Position numbers and translations under genes: made by a program. Positions 35,822 to 45,085 of a stretch of DNA of 64,000 nucleotides are shown piece by piece. This DNA comes from Prevotella sp. 10(H) (lineage in GTDB: Bacteria > Bacteroidota > Bacteroidia > Bacteroidales > Dysgonomonadaceae), in NCBI RefSeq assembly GCF_000711235.1, contig NZ_JOMI01000003.1:310001-374000 (forward strand), given 5' to 3'. Positions within the stretch are counted from its first letter, which is position 1. Each line of letters opens with the position of its first letter. The notes under the pieces are model-generated. The model made no database searches and was not told the DNA's origin. It saw only the letters and a program-made list of their open reading frames with translations.

Positions 35822-36328
35822 TTATTTGAAATATCCCTGATATGATATTTCATCGCGGTTTTGGGTTTTTACCGTAACTGTTCCGTTCCCCTCTTTATCC
35901 ATTTTCATTCCTATAATCATGTTATTATCTATAATATCATAGATATCCTGCGGTGATATAATTATTAAAAAAACATCTTTCTTTTTATCATAACTAACGG
36001 TAGAGATAGACTGCCGGGAATCCATATCCGCCATTATTTCAAGCCTGTCTACAGGTCGCAGAAAAAAGTATCCCAGATACGGTAGCTTAATATCCAGATC
36101 GGTAGTAGTTACTTTTATATAGCAATCGATAGGACTGATATCTATATCCGATCCTAGTTCCGTAGTAACTTTCATAGGATAGAATGCAAAATCCGGAAGT
36201 ACTACTTTATTTATATTTGCTGTTCTCTCCTGAGCCTGTTTCAGTCTGGTGTGAATATCCGAATCTGTTTGTCCGGATATATTCAATATGGCTGAATAGA
36301 GGACAAGCATTAAAATTATCTTTCTCAT
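35822..36328 (-). CDS. DUF4251 domain protein
   Basis: A 168-residue exported protein, signal peptide cut near residue 20 (NISGQ). The body is beta-rich with the DUF4251-like stretch TTDLDIKLPYLGYFF near 95-110 and paired strands GNGTVTV and ISYQGYFK at the end. DUF4251 proteins are periplasmic or lipid-anchored in Bacteroidota and of unknown function. Monocistronic. Confidence 0.75.
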   Translation of the reverse strand: MRKIILMLVLYSAILNISGQTDSDIHTRLKQAQERTANINKVVLPDFAFYPMKVTTELGSDIDISPIDCYIKVTTTDLDIKLPYLGYFFLRPVDRLEIMADMDSRQSISTVSYDKKKDVFLIIISPQDIYDIIDNNMIIGMKMDKEGNGTVTVKTQNRDEISYQGYFK

Positions 36329-36440
36329 CTGATCTATATTTATTTACGGGTGTCTGATATAAACATTTTATGAGGCTTCAGGTTTTAAAAAAGATGTTAT
36401 TTAATAACCTGCTTTTAGTTAAGAAAAGGGATAAAATAAA

Positions 36441-36469
36441 AAAGCAGATATAAATACTATATCTGCTTT
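36441..36469 (-). terminator. Terminator of the nitroreductase gene
   Basis: AAAGCAGATATA and TATATCTGCTTT form a perfect 12-bp stem, five-base loop; the leftward side continues TTTTATTTTATCCC. Confidence 0.88.
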
Positions 36470-36492
36470 CCGGATTATATATAATCACCTGC

Positions 36493-37092
36493 TTATTTAT
36501 GAATTATAACCCTGCTTTCGAGTGGTTGGAATTCTTTTGGCGCAGGTTCGCTGGTTGGAATACCGAATGGCATTTGTGCTATCAGTTTCCATTTTTCGTT
36601 TATATTGAAGGCTTTCGCCACTTCTTCGTCTATTATCGGATTGTAATGTTGTAATGATGCTCCGAATCCTGCTTCTTCCAGCAATGTCCATATTGCAAAC
36701 TGATGCATTGCCGATGTTTGCTGCGACCATACCGGAAAGTTATCACTATATGAAGGGAATGCGTGCTGTAGGCCTTCCACTACGCTTTCATCTTCATAAA
36801 ACAATATTGTACCATATCCGGCTGCAAAAGCATTATCAATTTTAGCTTCTGTAGAAGGGAATGCATCTGCCGGAACTCTTTGCTTGAGAATCTTCTTTAC
36901 TATATTCCAGAGTTTTTTATGGTTTTCATTCAAAAGGAGAACCACCCGTGTAGATTGTGAATTGAATGCCGAAGGAACATTGAGTACTGCAAAATCGATA
37001 ATTTCTTTTAAATCATCGTTTGATATCGGACTTTTGTCACTGATACTGTAATACGTTCTACGGCCTTCGATTGCTTTTTTCAGATTTTTCAT
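36493..37092 (-). CDS. Nitroreductase family protein (HBN1/FRM2-like)
   Basis: FMN-dependent oxidoreductase of the nitroreductase superfamily, in the small HBN1/FRM2-like group, 199 residues. The opening RRTYYSISDKSPISNDDL corresponds to the FMN-phosphate binding arm, PSAFNSQSTRVVLL to the second FMN loop, and GFGASLQHYNP near 150 to the conserved Gly-Ala segment. Reduces nitro compounds or quinones with NAD(P)H; the natural substrate is unknown. Cytoplasmic, monocistronic. Confidence 0.9.
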   Translation of the reverse strand: MKNLKKAIEGRRTYYSISDKSPISNDDLKEIIDFAVLNVPSAFNSQSTRVVLLLNENHKKLWNIVKKILKQRVPADAFPSTEAKIDNAFAAGYGTILFYEDESVVEGLQHAFPSYSDNFPVWSQQTSAMHQFAIWTLLEEAGFGASLQHYNPIIDEEVAKAFNINEKWKLIAQMPFGIPTSEPAPKEFQPLESRVIIHK

Positions 37093-37259
37093 AATGTCTT
37101 TTGTTTTTTGTGCTTATTATTATAGTTAATTTATATATTAAACGGCAGAGGTAGGGCAAAAGTTTTAATAATAGCTATAAAAAGAATAATAGTTACCTCT
37201 TTAAATATCTATATATCTAAGTATTTCGTACATTTGTGGCTGATTTTAATAATTAACAT

Positions 37260-37916
37260 ATGCCTTTTTCCGGAGTTATATTCGATTTTAACGGTACTCT
37301 TTTCTGGGATACCAAATTGCATAATAAAGCATGGGATATTTTCCTTACAAAACACAATTTATCCCTTTCCGATGAAGATAAGTTTACGAAACTTCACGGA
37401 AAAAACAATAAGGATATATTCACTTCTATTTTCGGGAATCAACTAACTGATCACGAAATAAGCGACTTTGTACTGGAAAAAGAAGGCCTTTACCAGCAGC
37501 TTTGCCTACAGACCAATATGCAGCTGGCTCCCGGAGCAACGGATTTTCTCGATTTTCTGAAAAGCAAATCCATACCTTTTACAATAGCGACGGCATCGGG
37601 CAAAGAAAATGTCGATTTTTATTTTAAATATCTGCCGCTCGATAAATGGTTCGAATACGATAAAGTCGTTTACAACAATGGTAAAATAAAGGGAAAGCCC
37701 GATCCGCAGATATATCAGACAGCGCTTTCGGTAATAGGTAAAAAACCGGAAGAAGTTATTATATTTGAAGATGCTATAGCCGGATTACAGGCTGCAAAAA
37801 ATGCTCACGCCGGGAAAATTATTGTAGTAGATTCTAATGATGATGATTATACCGATTGGGCGGATTGTCAGATTATTAAAAATTTCGACGAAGTAGACAG
37901 GTCACAGTTTATCTAA
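37260..37916 (+). CDS. HAD hydrolase, beta-phosphoglucomutase-like
   Basis: HAD subfamily IA phosphatase or phosphomutase, 218 residues. Motif I is FDFNGTL (D9 nucleophile), where the usual second Asp of DxD is Asn11. Motif II is IATASGKEN near 113, and motifs III/IV are GKPDPQIYQ and IIFEDAIAGLQAA. The alpha-helical cap lies at about 16-90. The Asn is also seen in some other HAD members, so activity is likely but the substrate is open. Its stop overlaps the methyltransferase start by one base (TAATG). Confidence 0.88.
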   Translation: MPFSGVIFDFNGTLFWDTKLHNKAWDIFLTKHNLSLSDEDKFTKLHGKNNKDIFTSIFGNQLTDHEISDFVLEKEGLYQQLCLQTNMQLAPGATDFLDFLKSKSIPFTIATASGKENVDFYFKYLPLDKWFEYDKVVYNNGKIKGKPDPQIYQTALSVIGKKPEEVIIFEDAIAGLQAAKNAHAGKIIVVDSNDDDYTDWADCQIIKNFDEVDRSQFI

Positions 37917-38815
37917 TGACGATGAAAATACATACACGGATATGTCCTGTGTGCGGAAGCACTGATTTTATACCTTTTTTGTCATGTAAAGATTATTTGG
38001 CGACAGAGGAGGTGTTTGATATAGAACTATGTAATTCGTGCGGATTTGCAATCACTCAGGATTTCCCTTCCGAAGACGAAATAGGCAGATATTACGATGC
38101 ACCCGAATATGTATCGCATTCCGATACCCAGAAAGGAATAATAAATATATTGTACCATTGGGCACGCAGATTAGCTTTGAAGTCTAAATCGAAAATCGTA
38201 ATGCGCTATGCATCGAAAAAGACAGGGAAGCTTCTGGATATCGGTTCGGGAACAGGGTATTTCCTGAACAGGATGAAAAGTCTGAAATGGATAGTTACCG
38301 GAATTGAAAAATCAGAGGCCGCATGTAAATATGCAAAATCGAAGTTCGATATAGATTGTCAGCATTCGGAATATTTGTATGACATATCGGAAAAAACAAA
38401 AGATGTAATTACCATGTGGCATGTGTTGGAACATCTTGAACATCTGAACCGTGTAATGGAGCATCTTGGCAAGATATTAAAAGATGACGGGATAGCCGTA
38501 ATCGCATTGCCGAATAAAGATTCTTTCGATGCTGCTCATTATAAACAATACTGGGCGGCATATGATGTTCCACGGCATTTATGGCATTTTTCACCTGCCG
38601 ATTTCGAGCATCTTGCTCGCAGACATCATTTCGAACTGATAGACATCAGGCCCATGTATCTCGATGCATTCTATATCTCTATGCTCAGCGAAAAGCATAA
38701 AGGAACATTTCTGGGAAGCCTTGTCGGGCTGTGTAAAGGCGGATGGTTTTTCCTGCGTACACTCGGGAATAAAAAGCGGAGTAGTTCGTTAATTTATATA
38801 TTGAAGAAAAAATAA
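37916..38815 (+). CDS. SAM-dependent methyltransferase with zinc-ribbon N-terminus
   Basis: Class I methyltransferase of 299 residues. The N-terminus has a four-Cys zinc ribbon (CPVCGS and CNSCGF), common in methyltransferases of sugar and surface-glycan pathways. SAM motif DIGSGTGYF is near 104-112, and MWHVLEHLEHL near 165 is the UbiE/BioC-like post II motif. The acceptor is unknown. Coupled to the HAD gene upstream by a one-base overlap, then YfhO and GT2 follow, which hints at envelope glycan assembly. Confidence 0.88.
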   Translation: MTMKIHTRICPVCGSTDFIPFLSCKDYLATEEVFDIELCNSCGFAITQDFPSEDEIGRYYDAPEYVSHSDTQKGIINILYHWARRLALKSKSKIVMRYASKKTGKLLDIGSGTGYFLNRMKSLKWIVTGIEKSEAACKYAKSKFDIDCQHSEYLYDISEKTKDVITMWHVLEHLEHLNRVMEHLGKILKDDGIAVIALPNKDSFDAAHYKQYWAAYDVPRHLWHFSPADFEHLARRHHFELIDIRPMYLDAFYISMLSEKHKGTFLGSLVGLCKGGWFFLRTLGNKKRSSSLIYILKKK

Positions 38816-38830
38816 CAAATACGAAATAAG

Positions 38831-41419
38831 ATGATAAATAAAGAACAGTCATTAATGGGGAAAATATTACCGCATGTAATTGCGATAATAGTATTTCTGG
38901 CAATAACGATGATTTACTTTAGCCCGTTGTTAGAAGGCAAGGTGCTTATGCAGAGCGATGTCGCGCATTACAACGGAGCAGCGCAGGAAGTGCGCGAATA
39001 TTATTACAAAGAAGGCCAATCTTCTGCGTGGACGGGTTCGATGTTTTCCGGTATGCCTACCTATCAGATCGGTATTTGGGGCGGAAGTCCTAATTTTCTC
39101 GATTATCTTGAGATTCCGTTAAGGGCATTAGGTGCGGGTACTGCAGGACCTGTGTTTACAGCCATGTTGATGGCATATATCTTGTTTTGTGTTATGGGCT
39201 TCCGGCCGGGATTTTCTATACTGGGGGCTGTAGCTTATTCGCTTTCATCCTACAATTTTATCATACTTGATGCCGGCCATGTGACTAAAGCATGGGCGCT
39301 GGCCTATATGCCGTTGATAGTTGCAGGGCTGATGGTGCTATTCAGGAAAAAGGTATTTTTGGGTGGATTGCTTATTGCTTTGGGGCTTGCTTTACAGATA
39401 AAGAGTAATCACTTGCAGATGACATATTATACAGCAATACTTTGCGCAATCCTTTTCATAGTTTTTGCTATACAGATGATTGCCGAAAAAGATATAAAGA
39501 CCTTGCTCAGGGCATCAGGCATATCTCTTGCGGCTGTAGTTATTGCCGCATTATGCAATATGGGAAGTATCTATGCCAATTTGGAAATGGCCCGCGAAAG
39601 TACACGCGGAAAATCGGAACTGACTGCTTCATCTGATAATTCTCAGGAGACTGCAAAACAATCGGCAGGACTCGATAAGGATTATGCTTTTGCATGGAGT
39701 TATGGAAAAGCGGAAACTTTTACACTGATGATACCGAATATGAACGGAGGTTCCTCTGGTGGCAATCTGGATCAGTCTTCAAATCTTTATCAGGAAATGG
39801 TAAAGAATGGTGCTCAAGTGGATGCGAATGGCGTTCGCGCGAATACATATTGGGGAGCACAGCCTTTTACGGAAGGGCCTGTATATTTCGGAGCGATTAT
39901 TTGTTTTCTTTTTCTTCTCGGAATGATTGTAATAAGGAGTAAGGTGAAGTGGGGGTTATTTGCAGCAACTGTATTATTTATATTCCTTGCATGGGGTAGT
40001 AATATGGAGTGGTTCAACGACCTGTTCTTCTATCATTTCCCATTATACAGCAAGTTTAGGGCGGTATCTACCGCGTTGGTAATTCCGGCTCTCACCATGG
40101 TAATTATTGCCGTATGGGGTTTAAAGGAATTTCTATCTGGTGAGGCCGATAACGAAAAATTGAAAAAGGCTTTATATATTTCGCTGGGTGTGGCAGGCGG
40201 CTTATGCCTGTTCTTCTGGATAATGCCCGGCTTTTTCTTCAATTTCACTGCTGCGGCAGATGAGGCGTGGCGCTCGCAGGTTCCCGACTGGTACTATAAT
40301 GCGCTGCTTGCCGACCGTAAAGATTTATTATCTTCCGATGCTTTGAGGTCATTAGTATATATATTGCTTGCTGGAGCCGTATTGTTCTTCTCATTGAAGA
40401 CCAAGATGGAAAAACAGAAAGTATCATTGTACGCTTCCATAGCTGTTATTATTCTTGTATTGACAGATTTATGGGGAGTAGATAAGCGCTACCTGAACGA
40501 TTCTAATTTTATAAATAAAAGTACGTATCAGGCACAGAGTTTCCCTCAATCTACTGCCGATAAGATAATACTGCAGGATAAATATCCGTCATACAGGGTA
40601 TTAAATCTTCAAAATACTTTTAAGGATGCAGCTACTTCTTATTACCACAAGTCGATAGGAGGCTATCATGCGGCCAAACTCAAACGTTATGATGAATTGA
40701 TCAGTGCTAATCTCGGTAACGAGGTCGGATTTCTTCAGCAGAAGGCCAATGCGCAATTGCAGCAGGAAATAACCAAGTTGCAGCAAGGACAAGGCAATCC
40801 TCAGACTATCAGTACTTCTATGCAGGATAGTATTACACCGATATTCAGTGTAACTAAAGCGTTGAATATGCTGAATGCAAAATATGTTATCTATCATCCG
40901 GAGCTTGCACCTTTGGTTAACCCATACGCAATGGGCGAGGCATGGTTTGTGCCGGAATACAGACTGGTTAATAATGCTGATGAGGAAATGGCAGCACTCA
41001 ATAATATTGAACCTTTAAAGACTGCAATAGTCGATAAGCGTTTTGAGCAGGAATTAGCCGGACTTAATATCGTACCTGACTCTGCAGCTACAATAAATAT
41101 GACAGAGTACAAACCGAATATCCTGACATATAAGTCGAAAGCTGCAACTGAGCAATTAGCCGTATTATCCGAAATCTACTTCTCCGACGGCTGGCAGGCA
41201 TATATCGATGGAAAAGAAGTTCCTCACTTCCGTGCCGACTGGACATTGAGGGCATTGCGTGTACCTGCGGGCGAACATGAGATAGTCTTTAAATTCGAAC
41301 CTAAAGATTATTATACGAGCCGCACGGTTGCTACAGCTTCATCCGGAATTCTATTATTACTGCTAATAGGCATGTTGGTTATGCCTTTTGTGAAAAGAAA
41401 TAAGGAAACAGAAAAATAA
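38831..41419 (+). CDS. YfhO family membrane protein
   Basis: Large integral membrane protein of the YfhO group (GT-C-like fold), 862 residues. About thirteen helices fall in two blocks (to about 540), with periplasmic loops and a long C-terminal periplasmic domain ending in a final helix (SSGILLLLLIGMLVMPF). In Firmicutes, YfhO glycosylates lipoteichoic acid; in Bacteroidota the substrate is unknown. The DGWQAYIDGKEV and GEHEIVFKFEP segments are typical of the C-terminal domain. Followed by a GT2 gene 8 bp away. Confidence 0.9.
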   Translation: MINKEQSLMGKILPHVIAIIVFLAITMIYFSPLLEGKVLMQSDVAHYNGAAQEVREYYYKEGQSSAWTGSMFSGMPTYQIGIWGGSPNFLDYLEIPLRALGAGTAGPVFTAMLMAYILFCVMGFRPGFSILGAVAYSLSSYNFIILDAGHVTKAWALAYMPLIVAGLMVLFRKKVFLGGLLIALGLALQIKSNHLQMTYYTAILCAILFIVFAIQMIAEKDIKTLLRASGISLAAVVIAALCNMGSIYANLEMARESTRGKSELTASSDNSQETAKQSAGLDKDYAFAWSYGKAETFTLMIPNMNGGSSGGNLDQSSNLYQEMVKNGAQVDANGVRANTYWGAQPFTEGPVYFGAIICFLFLLGMIVIRSKVKWGLFAATVLFIFLAWGSNMEWFNDLFFYHFPLYSKFRAVSTALVIPALTMVIIAVWGLKEFLSGEADNEKLKKALYISLGVAGGLCLFFWIMPGFFFNFTAAADEAWRSQVPDWYYNALLADRKDLLSSDALRSLVYILLAGAVLFFSLKTKMEKQKVSLYASIAVIILVLTDLWGVDKRYLNDSNFINKSTYQAQSFPQSTADKIILQDKYPSYRVLNLQNTFKDAATSYYHKSIGGYHAAKLKRYDELISANLGNEVGFLQQKANAQLQQEITKLQQGQGNPQTISTSMQDSITPIFSVTKALNMLNAKYVIYHPELAPLVNPYAMGEAWFVPEYRLVNNADEEMAALNNIEPLKTAIVDKRFEQELAGLNIVPDSAATINMTEYKPNILTYKSKAATEQLAVLSEIYFSDGWQAYIDGKEVPHFRADWTLRALRVPAGEHEIVFKFEPKDYYTSRTVATASSGILLLLLIGMLVMPFVKRNKETEK

Positions 41420-41427
41420 ACAGTACT

Positions 41428-42333
41428 ATGAAGTTTTCCGTTATATTCTGTACATACAACAGGGAAAAGTATATCTACAATGCTATGAAGAGTGTTGCAG
41501 AGCAGGACTTTCCCCACGAAGACTATGAAATAGTCGTCGTTAATAACAATAGTACAGACAGTACGGAGGATATATGTAATCAGTTTCAGCAAGATTATCC
41601 ACAGGTGAATTTCCGCTATTTTGTGGAAACAAACCAGGGGTTATCGTATGCCCGCAACAGAGGGGTAGAGGAGAGTAGGGGAGATATCCTTATTTTTGTG
41701 GATGATGATGCTACTGTCTTCGACTTTTATCTGTCCTTTGTCTCTGCTTTTTTTGAAGCTCATCCGGCAATAAATGCCTGTGGCGGCCCTATTATTCCCG
41801 TATATGAAACGAAGAAACCGCAATGGCTTTCGCATTATACCGAACAACTTATCGGCGGCGCATTGTATCAGGGTAGCAAAGTGAAACCTTTCAAGAACGG
41901 TAAATATCCGGGAGGGGGCAATTCTGCTTTCCGCAAAATAATATTCGAAAAATACGGGTTATTCAATGTCGAACTTGGCCGGAAAGGCACAGGGCTTATA
42001 GGTGCCGAGGAAAAAGACCTCTACGACAGGCTCAGCCGTGGCAACGAGCAATTCTATTATCTTCCGCAGATGGGTATATATCACTATATTTCTGCAAAGA
42101 AACTTACCGAAGAACATTTCAAGGAATTGACCTATTCGATAGGAAAAAGCGAACGTATCCGCACCAAAGGAGTTTCGGAAGAAGCATATAAAAAAAGGGT
42201 ATGGGCCGAAGTTAAAAAATGGATAGGTTCTATCGGCCTGTTTTTCTTTTACCTGTTGAAATTATCAGCTGTAAAAGGCTGGAGATTATTAGAATTCAGA
42301 TGGTATGTGACGAAAGGATTATTAGGGAAATGA
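41428..42333 (+). CDS. Glycosyltransferase family 2
   Basis: GT-A fold transferase, 301 residues. Motifs: VIFCTYNREKYI at 5-16, VVNNNSTDST near 36-45, the DXD-like DDDA near 92-95 (FVDDDATV), GGGNSAFRK near 167, and EEKDLYDRL near 194-202 as the catalytic base region. A hydrophobic C-terminal helix (GSIGLFFFYLLKLSA) may attach it to the membrane. Probably adds a sugar to a lipid-linked or surface glycan together with YfhO. Confidence 0.92.
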   Translation: MKFSVIFCTYNREKYIYNAMKSVAEQDFPHEDYEIVVVNNNSTDSTEDICNQFQQDYPQVNFRYFVETNQGLSYARNRGVEESRGDILIFVDDDATVFDFYLSFVSAFFEAHPAINACGGPIIPVYETKKPQWLSHYTEQLIGGALYQGSKVKPFKNGKYPGGGNSAFRKIIFEKYGLFNVELGRKGTGLIGAEEKDLYDRLSRGNEQFYYLPQMGIYHYISAKKLTEEHFKELTYSIGKSERIRTKGVSEEAYKKRVWAEVKKWIGSIGLFFFYLLKLSAVKGWRLLEFRWYVTKGLLGK

Positions 42334-42498
42334 CTTATTAGAAAAGTTTTATTTATTAATATTCTTACTGTTGTATAAAGTGTTAAATGCCTGACTTTGT
42401 TAATGGTAAAAGTGTTAGTTTTTGTAAATATGCACTACAAGTTTATTTCTTGTATTATATTTGCCGGACTAATATAAAACGTGTAACAGCAAATACAT

Positions 42499-43089
42499 AT
42501 GAAAAAGGATAAGAAAAAGACCTTTCTTACGATTGCGGTTTCTGTTGTCATTGTAGCAATTCTGCTCTTCTTTCTCAAAGGCAGTATTTATCGTATGGCA
42601 GTGAAATATGAAGATGTCGGAGGCCGTAAATCTTATGAAATAAAGGACGATAAACTATCTTCTTATATAAATCAGAGTTTGCCGAACGATGAATCACTCG
42701 ATGCCAATATCGATATAGAAACTATCATCGATTTATCTTTAGATATAACAGGAAATGCTTTGGAATTCTCGACATTTTATGGCGATAGTGATCCGGTAAA
42801 GTCCTTTGAGAACAGAGGTGCAAATTGTGTCGGCTACGCAACATTTACATCTGCAGTCGGGAATTACCTGATAAAGCGTTTCGGGATGGAAAGAGAGTGG
42901 GAGGCAAAGCCTAAAAAGGGAAAGCTCTACTTATTCGGCAACAATATGCATAAGAATGCAAAAGACGGTTGGTTCAAAGACCATGATTTTGTTGTTTTCA
43001 GGAATAAAGGCACAAAAGAAGAAATATATGTTGACCCTACAGCGTACGATTATTTCGGTGCCCGCAGGGTAGACAAGCGTCAGAAATAG
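42499..43089 (+). CDS. Transglutaminase-like membrane-anchored protein
   Basis: A 196-residue protein with an N-terminal membrane anchor (residues 7-25). The C-terminal half carries a possible Cys-His-Asp site of the transglutaminase/NlpC-like type: Cys in RGANCVGYAT (about 112), His in FKDHDFVVF (about 156), and Asp in YVDPTAYD (about 177). It would face the periplasm. The family is not named with certainty. queG follows within 12 bp on the same strand. Confidence 0.75.
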   Translation: MKKDKKKTFLTIAVSVVIVAILLFFLKGSIYRMAVKYEDVGGRKSYEIKDDKLSSYINQSLPNDESLDANIDIETIIDLSLDITGNALEFSTFYGDSDPVKSFENRGANCVGYATFTSAVGNYLIKRFGMEREWEAKPKKGKLYLFGNNMHKNAKDGWFKDHDFVVFRNKGTKEEIYVDPTAYDYFGARRVDKRQK

Positions 43090-43100
43090 ATTCGGGTATT

Positions 43101-44024
43101 TTGATTACTTCTGTTCAGATAAAAGAATATGCTTATAGTCTTGGCTTCGGCGCTTGTGGTATCTGTAAAGCGGAAGAAGTCGGAGATGAAAACCGTGATG
43201 CATACGAAGAATGGATAAGGAATTCATATCAGGCCGATATGGATTACATGCAGAGGAATGCAGATAAACGGTGTGACCCTGTTTTGCTGGTAGAAGGGGC
43301 GAAGTCTGTCGTTAGTGTTGCATTGAATTACTATCCGGAGAAAAAGCAGCCGCAAGATCATCCTCAGTTTGCCTATTATGCTTACGGAAAGGATTACCAT
43401 GATATTCTGAAAATAAAACTTCAACAACTCTTCGATTTTATTAAGTCAATTGAACCGACAACAGAGGGACGATGTTTTGTCGATACTGCACCAGTGTTGG
43501 AGCGTTATTGGGCAGCTAAAGCAGGGATAGGCTTTATTGGGAAAAATTCATTAATCATCATTCCTAAAAAGGGATCATACTTCTTTTTAGGAGAATTGAT
43601 TATAAATCTCGAATTGGACTATGACGAGCCTTTAGCACTTTCGTGCGGAAGCTGTACACGCTGTGTGGATACATGTCCGACAAAGGCTATAACAAGTCCT
43701 AAGATTGTGGATTCCAATAAATGCATATCCTATCAGACTATAGAGAATAAAGGATCTATTGACGAAAATATTGCCCCATCAATGGATAACCGTTTTTATG
43801 GTTGTGATATATGTCAGCAGGTTTGCCCGTGGAACCGTTATGCCCAGCCTCATAGTATATCAGAATTTAATCCGTCTGAAGATTTTCTGAATTTATCATT
43901 TGAAAAACTCGATAACCTGAGCGAAGAAGAATACAGAAAAATATTTAAAGGATCGGCGGTGAAAAGGGCAAAGTTCAGTGGGTTGAAAAGGAATTTGGAG
44001 ACAATAAAACGGAACAGGAAGTAA
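43101..44024 (+). CDS. queG: Epoxyqueuosine reductase
   Basis: Reduces epoxyqueuosine to queuosine in tRNA, the last step of queuosine synthesis, using cobalamin and two 4Fe-4S clusters. 307 residues, the short class without HEAT repeats. The ferredoxin motifs CGSCTRCVDTCP and CDICQQVCPWN are near 180-195 and 233-245; the N-terminal AEEVGDENRDAY region and RYWAAKAGIGFIGKN near 135-150 are typical. Starts with TTG at 43101, 11 bp after the upstream gene. Confidence 0.94.
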   Translation: MITSVQIKEYAYSLGFGACGICKAEEVGDENRDAYEEWIRNSYQADMDYMQRNADKRCDPVLLVEGAKSVVSVALNYYPEKKQPQDHPQFAYYAYGKDYHDILKIKLQQLFDFIKSIEPTTEGRCFVDTAPVLERYWAAKAGIGFIGKNSLIIIPKKGSYFFLGELIINLELDYDEPLALSCGSCTRCVDTCPTKAITSPKIVDSNKCISYQTIENKGSIDENIAPSMDNRFYGCDICQQVCPWNRYAQPHSISEFNPSEDFLNLSFEKLDNLSEEEYRKIFKGSAVKRAKFSGLKRNLETIKRNRK

Positions 44025-44054
44025 TATTAGTATCTGAAAAACGTTTATATAATT

Positions 44055-44531
44055 ATGGAAAAGATAAAATATATAGTTATAACAGTTTTTTTACTTTTTA
44101 TATTCTCTTCTTGTGGAAAGGAGGAGGAAAAAAATGTTATTCCGGCAGAACGCGTAAATTTTAGAATAAATTTGAAGATAGATAATGAGCTCCGTGCCCC
44201 CGGAGGTTATAAAGAATATGTAAGAGGGAAGCACCCATTACTGGAAGGTGAAGCACTCGGTTTTGGTGGATTATTGGTTATAAATAGCTTTTATGCAACT
44301 AATACTCCCGACCTACTAGCGTATGATCTTAGTTGCCCCAGCGAAGCATTGCGAACAGTTTTGGTATCTGCAACCAGCGACGGCAAAGCTAAGTGTTCGA
44401 AATGCGGCAGAATCTACAATCTGATGGAAAACGGACGGGTAGTATCTGAATCGTCAGATCTGCATCTGCAACGGTATATAGTGGCTCCTACCAGTAATCC
44501 CGATATTTTTTACATCACACGTCAAAATTGA
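44055..44531 (+). CDS. Lipoprotein with Rieske-like fold
   Basis: A 158-residue lipoprotein, lipobox SSC (C20). Residues about 85-150 resemble a Rieske ferredoxin: YDLSCPSEA and AKCSKCGRIYNLMENG, then LQRYIV. The usual histidine ligands are missing: the first motif is C94-P-S instead of CxH, the second C114-S-K-C117 instead of CxxH. It may bind zinc or another metal, or nothing. 30 bp behind queG. Confidence 0.72.
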   Translation: MEKIKYIVITVFLLFIFSSCGKEEEKNVIPAERVNFRINLKIDNELRAPGGYKEYVRGKHPLLEGEALGFGGLLVINSFYATNTPDLLAYDLSCPSEALRTVLVSATSDGKAKCSKCGRIYNLMENGRVVSESSDLHLQRYIVAPTSNPDIFYITRQN

Positions 44532-44542
44532 CGGAGTAAACC

Positions 44543-44573
44543 TTGCAGAAAGCAAAAACATTTTTTACATTTG
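44543..44573 (+). promoter_or_regulatory. Promoter of the tRNA-Gly/tRNA-Leu pair
   Basis: TTG (44543-44545), 20-base spacer, TACATTTG (44566-44573); consensus promoter 63 bp before tRNA-Gly. Confidence 0.7.
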
Positions 44574-44636
44574 CACTCGCTAAACGGGAACAGCAGTCAA
44601 AGTGTTGGCATCAGAAGGTTCCTAAGCAATAAAAAT

Positions 44637-44709
<73 letters not shown>

Positions 44710-44715
44710 CATGTT

Positions 44716-44798
44716 GCTCGGATGGTGGAATGGTAGACACGCAAGACTTAAAATCTTGTGACCATTAGGTTGTGCGGGTTCAAGTCCCGCTCCGAGTA
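44716..44798 (+). tRNA. tRNA-Leu (TAA)
   Basis: Acceptor GCTCGGA/TCCGAGT (end pair G-T), anticodon stem CAAGA/TCTTG with loop CTTAAAA (anticodon TAA), class II long variable arm, and T arm GCGGGTTCAAGTCCCGC. CCA is not encoded. Confidence 0.96.
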
Positions 44799-44813
44799 CA
44801 AACTGAAAATCAG

Positions 44814-44845
44814 GCGATTACTATAAGGAAGTGATCGCTTTTTTT
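44814..44845 (+). terminator. Terminator of the tRNA pair
   Basis: GCGATTACT pairs with AGTGATCGC (one G-T pair), seven-base loop, then seven T. Confidence 0.85.
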
Positions 44846-45085
44846 GTGTTTATACCTTTCGGAAAATACATAAAATAAATAAAATTATAGAACTCATCTG
44901 GTGAATGCCTGTTGTATGCAATTATTGATAATGTATTTATATTAATAACTAAACTATATATCGTAATTATGTGTTTAACTATTATGCTTTTTTAATAATC
45001 TTGGCGAAAACACAATATAGGCATTAATAAAGGAAGTTAATCAATTCTCAATCTAAAACATTATTTACTATTAAAAACATGCAAA

